Position numbers and translations under genes: made by a program
Assembly: GCA_900314645.1 (NCBI GenBank)
Contig: OMWB01000002.1
Span: 124,001-188,000 of the forward strand
DNA: 64,000 nt
Source of the DNA: an uncultured Actinomycetes bacterium
GTDB taxonomy: Bacteria; Actinomycetota; Coriobacteriia; Coriobacteriales; Atopobiaceae
Reading direction: 5' to 3'
Part shown: in pieces, positions 32,982 to 40,859 of the stretch
Numbering within the stretch: the stretch's first letter is position 1
Layout: each line of letters opens with the position of its first letter
The notes under the pieces: model-generated
The model's input: only the letters and a program-made list of their open reading frames with translations
What the model was told of the DNA's origin: nothing
The model's database searches: none

Positions 32982-34418
32982 TCAGTACAGGGGAAGCTCC
33001 CCGGTAAGCGGGTCAATCTGCTCAGGGTAGAGCGGCTCGAAGGCAAGGCAGGTATAGGTGGGCTCGCCGTGGAACTCCGTGTGCCCCGCGTCGCGCACCA
33101 GCGCGCAGAGGAAACCTTCCTCGCGGCCCTTTGCGGCAAGCTCGAGCAGCGCTTCCTCAGAGTCGACGTACACGCAGACCTTGGCCACGCCCGCACCAAA
33201 CCAGTCCGTGAGGGGCGAGGGCTGAGCGCCGTCATCCGCGAGGTACACCCAGCTCTCATCCGGCGTCACGCAGACGTCATTCAGCCGCCCTTCGCGCGCA
33301 AGCGCCATCAGTACGGCCTCGACGCACGCATGCCCCGCCTGCGCCGCAATCTTGCCCTTGCGCATCTTGAGGTCGCGGCGCATCACGATCATCTGCTTTG
33401 CCTTGTACGAAGAGACCATGGCCCTTCCCTTCCGCTTGCTTGGTGTTGCATGAGGCGCAGGCTCAGCCTGAGCAGCCTCATCCTTCCCATTCTGAGACTT
33501 ACGCTCTACAGGGTCTAGATGCAGCGTGATGACCAAATGCTCCTGCCGCCAGAGGTCGCGCTCGATGCCGTCGAGCACATCGTGGTCGCGCACCACATCT
33601 CCCCCGGGAGCCATCTCGACGTGAGCGCTTGCAAACTGACGGCCCGGGCCATAGTCATGAATCATGAGGTCATGCATGCCCAGTACGCCCGGGGCTTCCA
33701 TGATGCGCGTGCGCACGCGGTCGACCAAATCAGGGTCTGGCGCATGACCAAGCAGCGTATCGACCGTTCCTCTCACCAAATCGATTCCGCCCCACACGAT
33801 GAGGCATCCGACGGCAAGGCCCATCCAGCCATCCAGCTGCACGCCCGTCACATGCGAGATAAGTGCCGCCGCAAGTACCGCACTGGTAGCCAGGACATCG
33901 TTTCGCGAATCGATGGCCGTCGCATGCAGAGTCTCAGAAGAGATGCGCTGAGCCATCTGCTCGTTGAAGCGCATCATCCATAGCTTGACGGCGATGGAAC
34001 CCACCAGAACGAGCACGACTGCCAGGCCAAACTGCGTGGGCTGCGGATGCCTGATCTGCCCCACTGCGTCTCTCACGAGGTCGAGGCCCACCACGATGAT
34101 GATGACCGCCACCCCGAGCGAGGCAAGGTACTCGTAGCGACCATGGCCGTAGGGATGCTCCTCGTCGGCCGGCCTGCTCGCAAGACGAAACCCCAGCAGG
34201 CTCACTACGTTGCTCGACATGTCCGAAAGGTTGTTGACCGCGTCAGCGACGATGGAAAGGGAACCTACCGCCCAGCCCAGCGCGGCCTTGCCAACAAACA
34301 GCAGCACATTGCAGACGATAGAGACCACACTGGCCAAGAGACCGTAGCGTTGCCTCACCTGAGGGTCGCCAACGTTGTCGGCGTCTGCCACAAAACGCCG
34401 CACGAGCCAATCCGTCAC
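32982..34418 (-). CDS. cation diffusion facilitator fused to peptidyl-tRNA hydrolase 2
   Basis: A 478-residue two-part protein. Residues 1-300 form a CDF metal exporter with about six helices; metal-site segments are IVADAVNNLSDMS in helix 2 and IDSRNDVLATS in helix 5, and a cytoplasmic domain follows. Residues 311-335 are a charged linker. Residues 334-478 are a complete Pth2 (archaeal/eukaryotic-type peptidyl-tRNA hydrolase): KQMIVMRRDLKMRKGKIAAQ, GHACVEAVL, then CALVRDAGHTEF and TCLAFEPLYPEQID. The GTG start at 34418 follows GGAAGGAGGCAGAC. An ATG at 33419, at the Pth2 boundary, follows GGAAGGGAAGGGCC, so Pth2 alone may also be made. Confidence 0.85.
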   Translation of the reverse strand: MTDWLVRRFVADADNVGDPQVRQRYGLLASVVSIVCNVLLFVGKAALGWAVGSLSIVADAVNNLSDMSSNVVSLLGFRLASRPADEEHPYGHGRYEYLASLGVAVIIIVVGLDLVRDAVGQIRHPQPTQFGLAVVLVLVGSIAVKLWMMRFNEQMAQRISSETLHATAIDSRNDVLATSAVLAAALISHVTGVQLDGWMGLAVGCLIVWGGIDLVRGTVDTLLGHAPDPDLVDRVRTRIMEAPGVLGMHDLMIHDYGPGRQFASAHVEMAPGGDVVRDHDVLDGIERDLWRQEHLVITLHLDPVERKSQNGKDEAAQAEPAPHATPSKRKGRAMVSSYKAKQMIVMRRDLKMRKGKIAAQAGHACVEAVLMALAREGRLNDVCVTPDESWVYLADDGAQPSPLTDWFGAGVAKVCVYVDSEEALLELAAKGREEGFLCALVRDAGHTEFHGEPTYTCLAFEPLYPEQIDPLTGELPLY

Positions 34419-34489
34419 GTCTGCCTCCTTCCAACCCTCGCCCCGCGTGTTACCATTTTCGCGATTGCCCGCGTCACCTTGGAGGCGTC

Positions 34490-35266
34490 ATGAAGAATAC
34501 CTCGCGCATTATGACACCCATTGCCGTAGCGGTGGTCCTCTGCTTGGTTCTTCTGCAAAACCAACTCTCTACGCCTCAAGCAGTTGATGCACCCGCGAGT
34601 GGCGGGAGCGTTGAGCAGGGTGTGGTGTTTAACCTAGACGACGCTCACCAAGAGGACGAGTCTGATCCAGCGGCTCAGGTTGACGTGGACAACAACGCCG
34701 ACCTAGGCAACAGCGCCTATCAAGACAGCTCTGATGAGCCTGTTGGCCAGCCCGAAGATGCCAACCCAAGCAGCCAAAACGACACACACAGCGGCGTTGA
34801 CCCACCCTCGGCCGACCTCAGCAACGTAGACCTCGGTGAGGACCTTGAGCTCAACGAGGGCATCACCGACAGGCGCGCGGAGCAGTATCTCGCCGCACAG
34901 AACGTCACCGTCACCAGAGACGGCACGTACACCAGCAAGGTAGAGGTGGCCCTGTACATCCACACCTTTGGCACGGTGCCGAGCAACTACATCTCAAAGA
35001 CCAAGGCGCGCAACGCCGGCTGGGAATCGACGAAGGGCAACCTTGACGAGGTACTTCCCGGAAAGAGCATTGGCGGCGGGGGCTATTCCAATGAGTCGTG
35101 GTACGGCGAGCCACTCTTGCCCGAGACGCAAGAGGGTCGCTTTTGGCACGAATGCGACATCAACTATGCCGGTGGCTATCGCGGACCCGAGCGCCTTGTG
35201 TACTCGGAAGATGGCTTGGTCTTCTACACTGGCGACCACTACGAGACCTTCGAGCGCCTGTATTAG
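34490..35266 (+). CDS. exported barnase-like ribonuclease
   Basis: A 258-residue protein with an N-terminal hydrophobic export segment (residues 8-24), an acidic low-complexity region (about 33-120) and a C-terminal guanyl-specific RNase domain (about 150-258). That domain follows barnase closely: FGTVPSNYISKTKARNAGW, KGNLDEVLPGKSIGG, WHECDINYAGGYRGPERLVY and TGDHYETF. Catalytic residues equivalent to barnase Glu73, Arg83, Arg87 and His102 are Glu221, Arg231, Arg235 and His250, with identical spacing. A start at 34490 after CTTGGAGGCGTC is clear. The barstar-like gene follows after eight bases. Confidence 0.88.
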   Translation: MKNTSRIMTPIAVAVVLCLVLLQNQLSTPQAVDAPASGGSVEQGVVFNLDDAHQEDESDPAAQVDVDNNADLGNSAYQDSSDEPVGQPEDANPSSQNDTHSGVDPPSADLSNVDLGEDLELNEGITDRRAEQYLAAQNVTVTRDGTYTSKVEVALYIHTFGTVPSNYISKTKARNAGWESTKGNLDEVLPGKSIGGGGYSNESWYGEPLLPETQEGRFWHECDINYAGGYRGPERLVYSEDGLVFYTGDHYETFERLY

Positions 35267-35274
35267 GAGCATCC

Positions 35275-35535
35275 ATGCGAGAGATTTTGATTGACGAGCG
35301 CGACTTCGCCGACCCTCAGGACTTTATGGCGTGGATCAAGGAGGCTCTTAGCTTCCCCGAGTACGCCGGCAACAGCCTTGCCGCGCTGTACGACTGCCTC
35401 GGCGACATCTGTGAACCCACATCGATCACCATTCGGCGCCGCAACCCCGAGCCTGACACCTGGTTTGACAGGGCAACGCTCTGCATCGTCCGCGCCTCGA
35501 TGGAGAACGACCGCATCAAAGTGCGCGTTCGCTAG
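35275..35535 (+). CDS. barstar-like RNase inhibitor
   Basis: An 86-residue cytosolic protein of the barstar family, which plugs the active site of barnase to protect the producer. The recognition helix FPEYAGNSLAALYDCLGDI matches barstar's PEYYGENLDALWDCL. The second acidic contact (barstar Asp39) is kept as Asp40, but the first (Asp35) is Ala36. The ATG at 35275 follows AGGAG, which overlaps the stop of the RNase gene, so translation of the pair is probably coupled. Confidence 0.85.
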   Translation: MREILIDERDFADPQDFMAWIKEALSFPEYAGNSLAALYDCLGDICEPTSITIRRRNPEPDTWFDRATLCIVRASMENDRIKVRVR

Positions 35536-35546
35536 CCCCACCCATA

Positions 35547-35698
35547 AGACTGGGACACCCAGCCCGGAGGTTTCTGTCCCACTTGGTGGGACATTGGGGA
35601 CAGTGCATGCTTTCATCCCAGATCAGCCAACTGGGACACCCAGCCCGGAGGTTTCTGTCCCACTTGGTGGGACAGAAACCTCCGGGCTGGGTGTCCCA
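35547..35698. repeat. GGGACA palindromic repeats, two direct copies and one inverted
   Basis: A 45-base unit beginning ACTGGGACACCCAGCCC is present twice in direct orientation (35547-35591 and 35628-35672). The second copy continues into an inverted match of its first 31 bases, closing at 35698, so 35628-35698 is a long hairpin. This fills most of the 298 bases between barstar and pyrE; the rest shows only a possible TATCAT -10 box near 35789. Confidence 0.85.
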
Positions 35699-35833
35699 GT
35701 CTTACGGGAGAGGAGTGTCGGCTGGGGACGGTTGTCACAATTCAGACAACAGCATTGGTCCCAATTGGTATATATCGCTGACATTGGCCTATCATGGGGA
35801 GGTTGAATCTCTTTAGAGTGTGAAGGGAGCCCC

Positions 35834-36514
35834 ATGGAACAGTACAAGCAAGATTTCATCGAGTTCATGGTCCAAAGCGACGTCCTCAAGTTTGGCGACT
35901 TCACCCTGAAGAGCGGCCGCAAGTCGCCCTTCTTCATGAACGCCGGCGCCTACGTCACCGGCGACCAGCTGCACCGCCTCGGCCTTGCCTATGCCCAAGC
36001 TATTTACGACACCTTTGGCCTTGACTTTGATGTGGTGTTTGGACCTGCCTACAAGGGCATTCCCCTGTCGGTCATCACTTGCATTGCCCTTGATGAGCTC
36101 TATGGCAAGGAGGCCCGCTACTGCTCTGACCGCAAGGAAGCCAAGGACCACGGCGCCGACAAGGGCCAGCTTCTGGGCGCCGAGCTTCACGACGGAGACC
36201 GCGTGGTGATCGTTGAGGACGTCACCACATCTGGCAAGTCCATCGACGAGACCTATCCCAAACTCAAGGCCGCCGCTGACGTTGAGGTGGTGGGACTGAT
36301 GGTCTCGCTCAACCGCATGGAAGTTGGCAAGGGTGGCGTCAAGACCGCCCAGGCCGAAATCCAGGACAAGTATGGCTTCCCCGTCGCCTCCATCGTCGAC
36401 ATGGCCGAGGTCACCGAGGCGCTCTGGAATCACGAGGTCAATGGCCGTGTGGTCATCGATGACGATCTCAAGGCCGCCATCGACGCGTATTACGAGCTGT
36501 ACGGAGTGAAGTAG
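35834..36514 (+). CDS. pyrE: orotate phosphoribosyltransferase
   Basis: A 226-residue enzyme that joins orotate to PRPP to give OMP in pyrimidine synthesis. FTLKSGRKSPFFMNAGAY is the N-terminal substrate region. The flexible loop contains KEAKDHGADKGQLLGA, and the PRPP motif is VVIVEDVTTSGKSIDE. VVFGPAYKGIPLS is also diagnostic. The length is typical. The ATG follows GAAGGGAGCCCC. The DUF1846 gene starts one base after its stop. Confidence 0.95.
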   Translation: MEQYKQDFIEFMVQSDVLKFGDFTLKSGRKSPFFMNAGAYVTGDQLHRLGLAYAQAIYDTFGLDFDVVFGPAYKGIPLSVITCIALDELYGKEARYCSDRKEAKDHGADKGQLLGAELHDGDRVVIVEDVTTSGKSIDETYPKLKAAADVEVVGLMVSLNRMEVGKGGVKTAQAEIQDKYGFPVASIVDMAEVTEALWNHEVNGRVVIDDDLKAAIDAYYELYGVK

Positions 36515-36515
36515 C

Positions 36516-37997
36516 ATGCAGATCGGTTTTGACAACGACAAGTACATCGCCATGCAGGCTGCCCACATCCGCGAGCGGATTGGACAGTTTGGCGGCAAGT
36601 TGTATCTGGAGTTTGGCGGCAAGCTCTTTGACGATTACCACGCAAGCCGCGTGCTCCCTGGCTTTGAGCCGGACTCCAAGGTGCGCATGCTCGCTCAGCT
36701 GGCGGATGACGCCGAGGTCATCATCGCCATTAACGCCGAGGACATCGAGCACTCCAAGCGCCGCTCGGACATTGGCATCACCTACGACGAGGACACGCTG
36801 CGCCTGATGGACATCTACCGTGGCATGGGGCTGCTGGCAAACAGCGTGGTCATTACGCACTTCACCGGCCAGCCGCATGCGGAGGCCTGGCAGCGCCACC
36901 TTGAGAGCATGGGCATCCGCTGCTACCGCCATTACCTCATCGACGGCTACCCCACCAACGTGAACCACATCGTGAGCGATGAGGGCTTTGGCAAGAATGA
37001 CTTTGTCGAGACGTCTCGCCCGCTCGTAGTGGTCACGGCTCCGGGTCCGGGGTCGGGCAAGCTGGCCACGTGCCTCTCGCAGCTCTTCCACGAGCACAAG
37101 CATGGCGTAGACGCCGGCTACGCGAAATTTGAGACCTTCCCCGTGTGGAACCTCGAGCTCAAGCACCCCGTCAACATTGCCTACGAGGCCGCAACGGCCG
37201 ACCTTGACGACCGCAACATCATTGACCCGTTCCACCTCGAGGCCCACAACCAGGTCACGGTCAACTACAACCGTGACGTGGAGACCTTCCCTGTGGTCAA
37301 GGCCATGATGGAGAAGATCATGGGCGAGAGCCCCTACCAGTCCCCCACCGACATGGGCGTCAACATGGTGGGCTACTGCATCTGCGACGACGAGGTCTGC
37401 CGCGAGGCCGGCCGCAACGAGATTGTCCGCCGTTACTTCCACACAGCGGAGCAGGTGGCACGCACGGGCACGGGCGAGTCCGCGCTTGCCAAGATCGAGC
37501 TGCTGATGAACCAGGCCAACGTGACAGTTGACTACTCTCCCGCGCACCAGGCATGCCTCATGCGCGCGGAAGAGACGGGAATGCCCGCTGGCGCCATGGT
37601 GCTTCCTGACGGCACCGTCATGACGGGCAAGACCAACGACATCTTGGGCGCCGCGTCGTCGCTTCTGCTCAACGCGCTCAAGCGCGTGGCCGGCATCCCC
37701 GATGACGAGTACGTAGTCTCTGACGAGGCCCTTGAGCCCATTAGCCGTCTGAAGACCCAACACCTGCACAGCTCCAACCCGCGCCTGCACTCTGACGAGA
37801 CGCTTATCGCGCTTTCCATCAGCTCGGCCACCAACCCGCGCGCCGCGACGGTCATCGATGCGGCCGGCAAGCTACGTGGCTGCGACGCATACTTCTCGGT
37901 CATCATCTCGCCGACCGACGAGAAGCTCTATCGTGACCTGGGTATCAACGTGTGCTGTGAGCCCACCTTTGAGCGTCTTGGTTACTATCACCGCTAA
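36516..37997 (+). CDS. DUF1846 domain-containing protein
   Basis: A 493-residue cytosolic protein of the DUF1846 family, structurally characterised in streptococci and of unclear function. Family stretches are [40 protein letters not shown] (a P-loop-like segment near residue 170), and [22 protein letters not shown] in outline here as [20 protein letters not shown]. The ATG at 36516 lies one base past the pyrE stop, so translation is probably coupled. The following 59-residue gene begins nine bases after its stop. Confidence 0.9.
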   Translation: [493 protein letters not shown]

Positions 37998-38006
37998 GGA
38001 GGAGCC

Positions 38007-38186
38007 ATGAAGGAGAAGGGTACCGATAAGCCTGTCGAGAAGACAGCCGAGGCCATAGCGGACTTCATCAAGCATATCGGCGGGAAGAAGGCATCTGCCG
38101 ACACGCCAAAGGCAACTGACGGGAGTCAGCATTCCGAAAAGGCGAAAGGCGCCTTCGGTAAGAACGGCGGAGGCGGCGCCTTCTAG
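38007..38186 (+). CDS. 59-residue Lys/Gly-rich protein of unknown function
   Basis: A short charged protein, MKEKGTDKPVEKTAEAIAD at the start, then FIKHIGGKKA, ending in GKNGGGGAF. A strong AAGGAGGAGCC precedes the ATG, and it follows the DUF1846 stop by nine bases, so it is very likely translated from the pyrE transcript. No hydrophobic segment or known motif is visible; it looks intrinsically disordered in its second half. Confidence 0.6.
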   Translation: MKEKGTDKPVEKTAEAIADFIKHIGGKKASADTPKATDGSQHSEKAKGAFGKNGGGGAF

Positions 38187-38201
38187 GCGCAATTGCACGG
38201 C

Positions 38202-38259
38202 GGTGAACAGGGGACGGGTTAGTGTTCACAGATGAACACTAACCCGTCCCCTGTTCACC
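38202..38259. repeat. 27-base perfect inverted repeat, GGGGACGGG core
   Basis: Arms 38202-38228 and 38233-38259 are perfectly complementary with a four-base loop. The arm contains GAACAGGGGACGGGTTAG. It lies between convergent ends (the 59-residue gene and manA) and probably acts as a bidirectional terminator. Confidence 0.85.
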
Positions 38260-38264
38260 CGCCG

Positions 38265-39233
38265 CTACTCCGTGGGAACGTAGCTGCAAATGAGGGTCAT
38301 GTCCCCTTCGAGCTTCAGGTCACCACAGCCGTACGGAGCCACAAGGTGCGATCCCAGCTTCACCTCGCGCTCACCCGCGGAAACCGTGATGGTTCCGCCC
38401 TCGCCATCAATAACCGACATGCACAGGAATGGATGGTCCTGCGCAAGCGTGACCGGATGATCCTTGGTCACGCGCACCCTAAAGACGCTGAAATACTTGC
38501 AGGTCATAAGCTGTGTAATGCCATCAATCTCCGGCGCGGTGACCTTTCCCGACTCAGGCGCCTGGGCATCATAGTCAATGACGTCCATGGCCTGTTGCAG
38601 GTGGAGCTCACGCAGCGATCCGTCGGGCTGCCTGCGCTCGTAGTCATACACGCGATAGGTCACATCCGAGGACTGCTGGGTCTCAAGGATGAGCGTGCCG
38701 CCCAAGATCGCGTGCACCGTACCAGGCTTGATATCAAAGAAGTCGCCTTTCTCGATGGGAACAAAGTTCTCCATGTCATGCCAGCGATTTTCCTCGACCA
38801 GCTTGGCAAACTCCGCGCGACTCTTTGCGTGCTGGCCCACGATGATGTGTCCGTGGCTATGGGAATCCAAAACGTACCAGCACTCATGCTTGCCGAGGCT
38901 CCCGTTCTCATGCTCGGCGGCGTAGGCATCGTCAGGATGAACCTGAATGGAGAGGTCATCAAGCGCGTCAAGCACCTTGATCAGGAGCGGGAATCGGTCG
39001 CCTTCCGCACCTTCAAAAAGCTCGTGGTGCTGATCCCACAGCTGGGAAAGCGTCATGCCATCAAACGGGCCGCCATCAACTGTGCAGTCACCATGCGGAT
39101 GGGCGGAGATGCCCCAGCACTCCCCCACGGGGCCATCGGGCAGCTCATAACCGAATTCCTCGAGCCTTCGACCTCCCCAAATGTTGTTGTGCAGAACTGG
39201 CTTGAGCACAATGAGTCCACGCTCAGCATCCAT
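38265..39233 (-). CDS. manA: class I mannose-6-phosphate isomerase
   Basis: A 322-residue zinc enzyme that interconverts mannose 6-phosphate and fructose 6-phosphate. KPVLHNNIWGGRRLEEFGYELP matches the short bacterial ManA form. The metal site is IQVHPDDAYA (Gln and His) followed by KHECWYVLDS (Glu), then FDIKPGTVHAI (His). The ATG at 39233 follows AAGAAGGAGTACGCC. It comes 37 bases after the GH1 gene and closes the PTS operon, suggesting that mannose 6-phosphate is released from the imported sugar. Confidence 0.92.
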   Translation of the reverse strand: MDAERGLIVLKPVLHNNIWGGRRLEEFGYELPDGPVGECWGISAHPHGDCTVDGGPFDGMTLSQLWDQHHELFEGAEGDRFPLLIKVLDALDDLSIQVHPDDAYAAEHENGSLGKHECWYVLDSHSHGHIIVGQHAKSRAEFAKLVEENRWHDMENFVPIEKGDFFDIKPGTVHAILGGTLILETQQSSDVTYRVYDYERRQPDGSLRELHLQQAMDVIDYDAQAPESGKVTAPEIDGITQLMTCKYFSVFRVRVTKDHPVTLAQDHPFLCMSVIDGEGGTITVSAGEREVKLGSHLVAPYGCGDLKLEGDMTLICSYVPTE

Positions 39234-39270
39234 GGCGTACTCCTTCTTGTTGCATTCCTGGTTACACAGC

Positions 39271-40683
39271 TTACTCGTCAATCTCGTGCGTCGTCGCAAC
39301 ATGACGCAGCCACTCGGCCGACGCCTTCAGGCGTCGGCGGTAGTTGTCCTGCAGGTCAACTTCCACAAAGCCGTAGCGGTTCTTGAAGGCGTTGTTCCAG
39401 CTCCAGCAGTCAATGACACCCCAGTAGTGGTACCCACGGCAGCGAGCGCCCTCATCAATGGCACGGGCAATCCAGCGCAGGTGATCGGCCACGAAGGGCA
39501 CGCGGTACGCAAGGTCATCGATGCGTCCGTCGGCCGTGCGCGCCGCATGGTGCTCCTCGATGCCAATACCATTCTCAGACACAAACCAGTCGAGGTCCGG
39601 GTAGTCGCGGGTCATGGTCATAGCAAAGTCGTAGATGCCCTTGGGGTAGATCTCCCAGCCACGGCTCTTGTTCATAACGGCGTCCGGCCACACATACTCT
39701 TGCGCAAACACGGGGTTGCCCCACTCGTCCACTTCGTGCTCGGGAGCCTGCACACGTGCGGGATGGTAGTAGTTAAAGCCCAGCCAGTCCACCACACCCT
39801 GGGCAAGGATGGCGTCGTCACCCGCACGCACCGGCAGATGCACGCCGTGCTCAGCAAGCGTGTCCAGCACGTCCTTGGGCAGGCTTCCCTTGGTCACCAA
39901 ATCAAGCCACCAGCGGTTGCCCAGCCCGTCAGTCATGCGCACGGCCTCCAGGTCTGCCGGCGTGGGATCCTCGCGCGTGTAAGGCGGCGTAAAGCAGTTG
40001 ATGAGGCCGATCTTGGCATCGGCACGCACCACACCAGATGCCTGAAGCTCGCGGAACGCGCCTACCGCCAGCGAATGAGCCAGGCTGATGCCGTACTGCA
40101 CGCGACGCGCCTGAGCAAAGTCATGGTGGAAGGGATACCAGTTGCCATGCTCATAGCGTTGTTCCGGCTCCACGATGGGCTCGTTGAACGTGAACCAATG
40201 CTCAACCTCCTGGCCAAACTCCGTGAAAGCAGCTCGGGCATACGCAGCGTACGCCTCAACCACCTCGCGACTTTCCCAGCCACCGCGGCGGAAGAGGTAG
40301 GCAGGCATGTCGAAGTGGTAGAGGTTGACGAACACCTCGATGCCCGCCTCACGTGCCGCTGCAAGAAGCCGGTGATAGAAGTCGGCACCCTCGCGATTGA
40401 GGTGGCCGTCAGCATCCATCAGGCGCGTCCACTGCAGCGAGGTGCGGCACGAAGAAAGCCCCAGGTCATGCAGGGTTTGGAAGTCCTCAGCATAGCGAGC
40501 GCCCATGTCGTTTCCGCTATAGGAGCCGACGCGATTGTAGAAGGCACCAAGATCGAGGTTTGACCATAGATCCCACAGGTTCTCGAGCTTCCCGTACGCT
40601 TGCCACATACCCTCGGTCTGGGGGCCAGAAAGCGCCGCACCAAAGAAGAAGTCATCGGGAAGCTTCACGCTGGTCGTGCTCAT
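39271..40683 (-). CDS. GH1 beta-glycosidase, probably acting on 6-phosphorylated disaccharides
   Basis: A 470-residue family 1 glycosidase. The acid/base Glu is in WFTFNEPIV and the nucleophile Glu in WFVSENGIG. In the +1/-1 phosphate region the sequence WSWNNAFKNRYGF has Ser and Tyr where 6-phospho-beta-galactosidase has its phosphate-binding Ser and Tyr; the intervening Lys is Asn here, with a Lys one position earlier. Together with the PTS permease gene upstream, a 6-phospho-beta-glycosidase is likely. The ATG at 40683 follows GCAGAAAGGATTGACCG. Confidence 0.88.
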   Translation of the reverse strand: MSTTSVKLPDDFFFGAALSGPQTEGMWQAYGKLENLWDLWSNLDLGAFYNRVGSYSGNDMGARYAEDFQTLHDLGLSSCRTSLQWTRLMDADGHLNREGADFYHRLLAAAREAGIEVFVNLYHFDMPAYLFRRGGWESREVVEAYAAYARAAFTEFGQEVEHWFTFNEPIVEPEQRYEHGNWYPFHHDFAQARRVQYGISLAHSLAVGAFRELQASGVVRADAKIGLINCFTPPYTREDPTPADLEAVRMTDGLGNRWWLDLVTKGSLPKDVLDTLAEHGVHLPVRAGDDAILAQGVVDWLGFNYYHPARVQAPEHEVDEWGNPVFAQEYVWPDAVMNKSRGWEIYPKGIYDFAMTMTRDYPDLDWFVSENGIGIEEHHAARTADGRIDDLAYRVPFVADHLRWIARAIDEGARCRGYHYWGVIDCWSWNNAFKNRYGFVEVDLQDNYRRRLKASAEWLRHVATTHEIDE

Positions 40684-40814
40684 CGGTCAATCCTTTCTGC
40701 AGCGCCTTCGTCGTGGGACGAGCTGTCTTTGGCGCAGCGTGCTTTGTTGTTAGCAATGATAGGCCTCACGTGCTCTTTTATGTCACATGAACCTAGATGA
40801 CAAGAACTTGAAGG

Positions 40815-40846
40815 GGTGGGGCGGCCACTTTTCCGGCCACCCCACC
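40815..40846 (-). terminator. hairpin between the EIIC and GH1 genes
   Basis: GGTGGGGCGGCC pairs with GGCCACCCCACC, one mismatch, across an eight-base loop. It lies between the EIIC stop and the GH1 start on the same strand, so it may attenuate readthrough and raise EIIC over enzyme levels. TTGTCA and TAAAAG with a 17-base gap lie just downstream and could start a separate GH1 transcript. Confidence 0.55.
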
Positions 40847-40859
40847 AGGAAGGGAAGGG

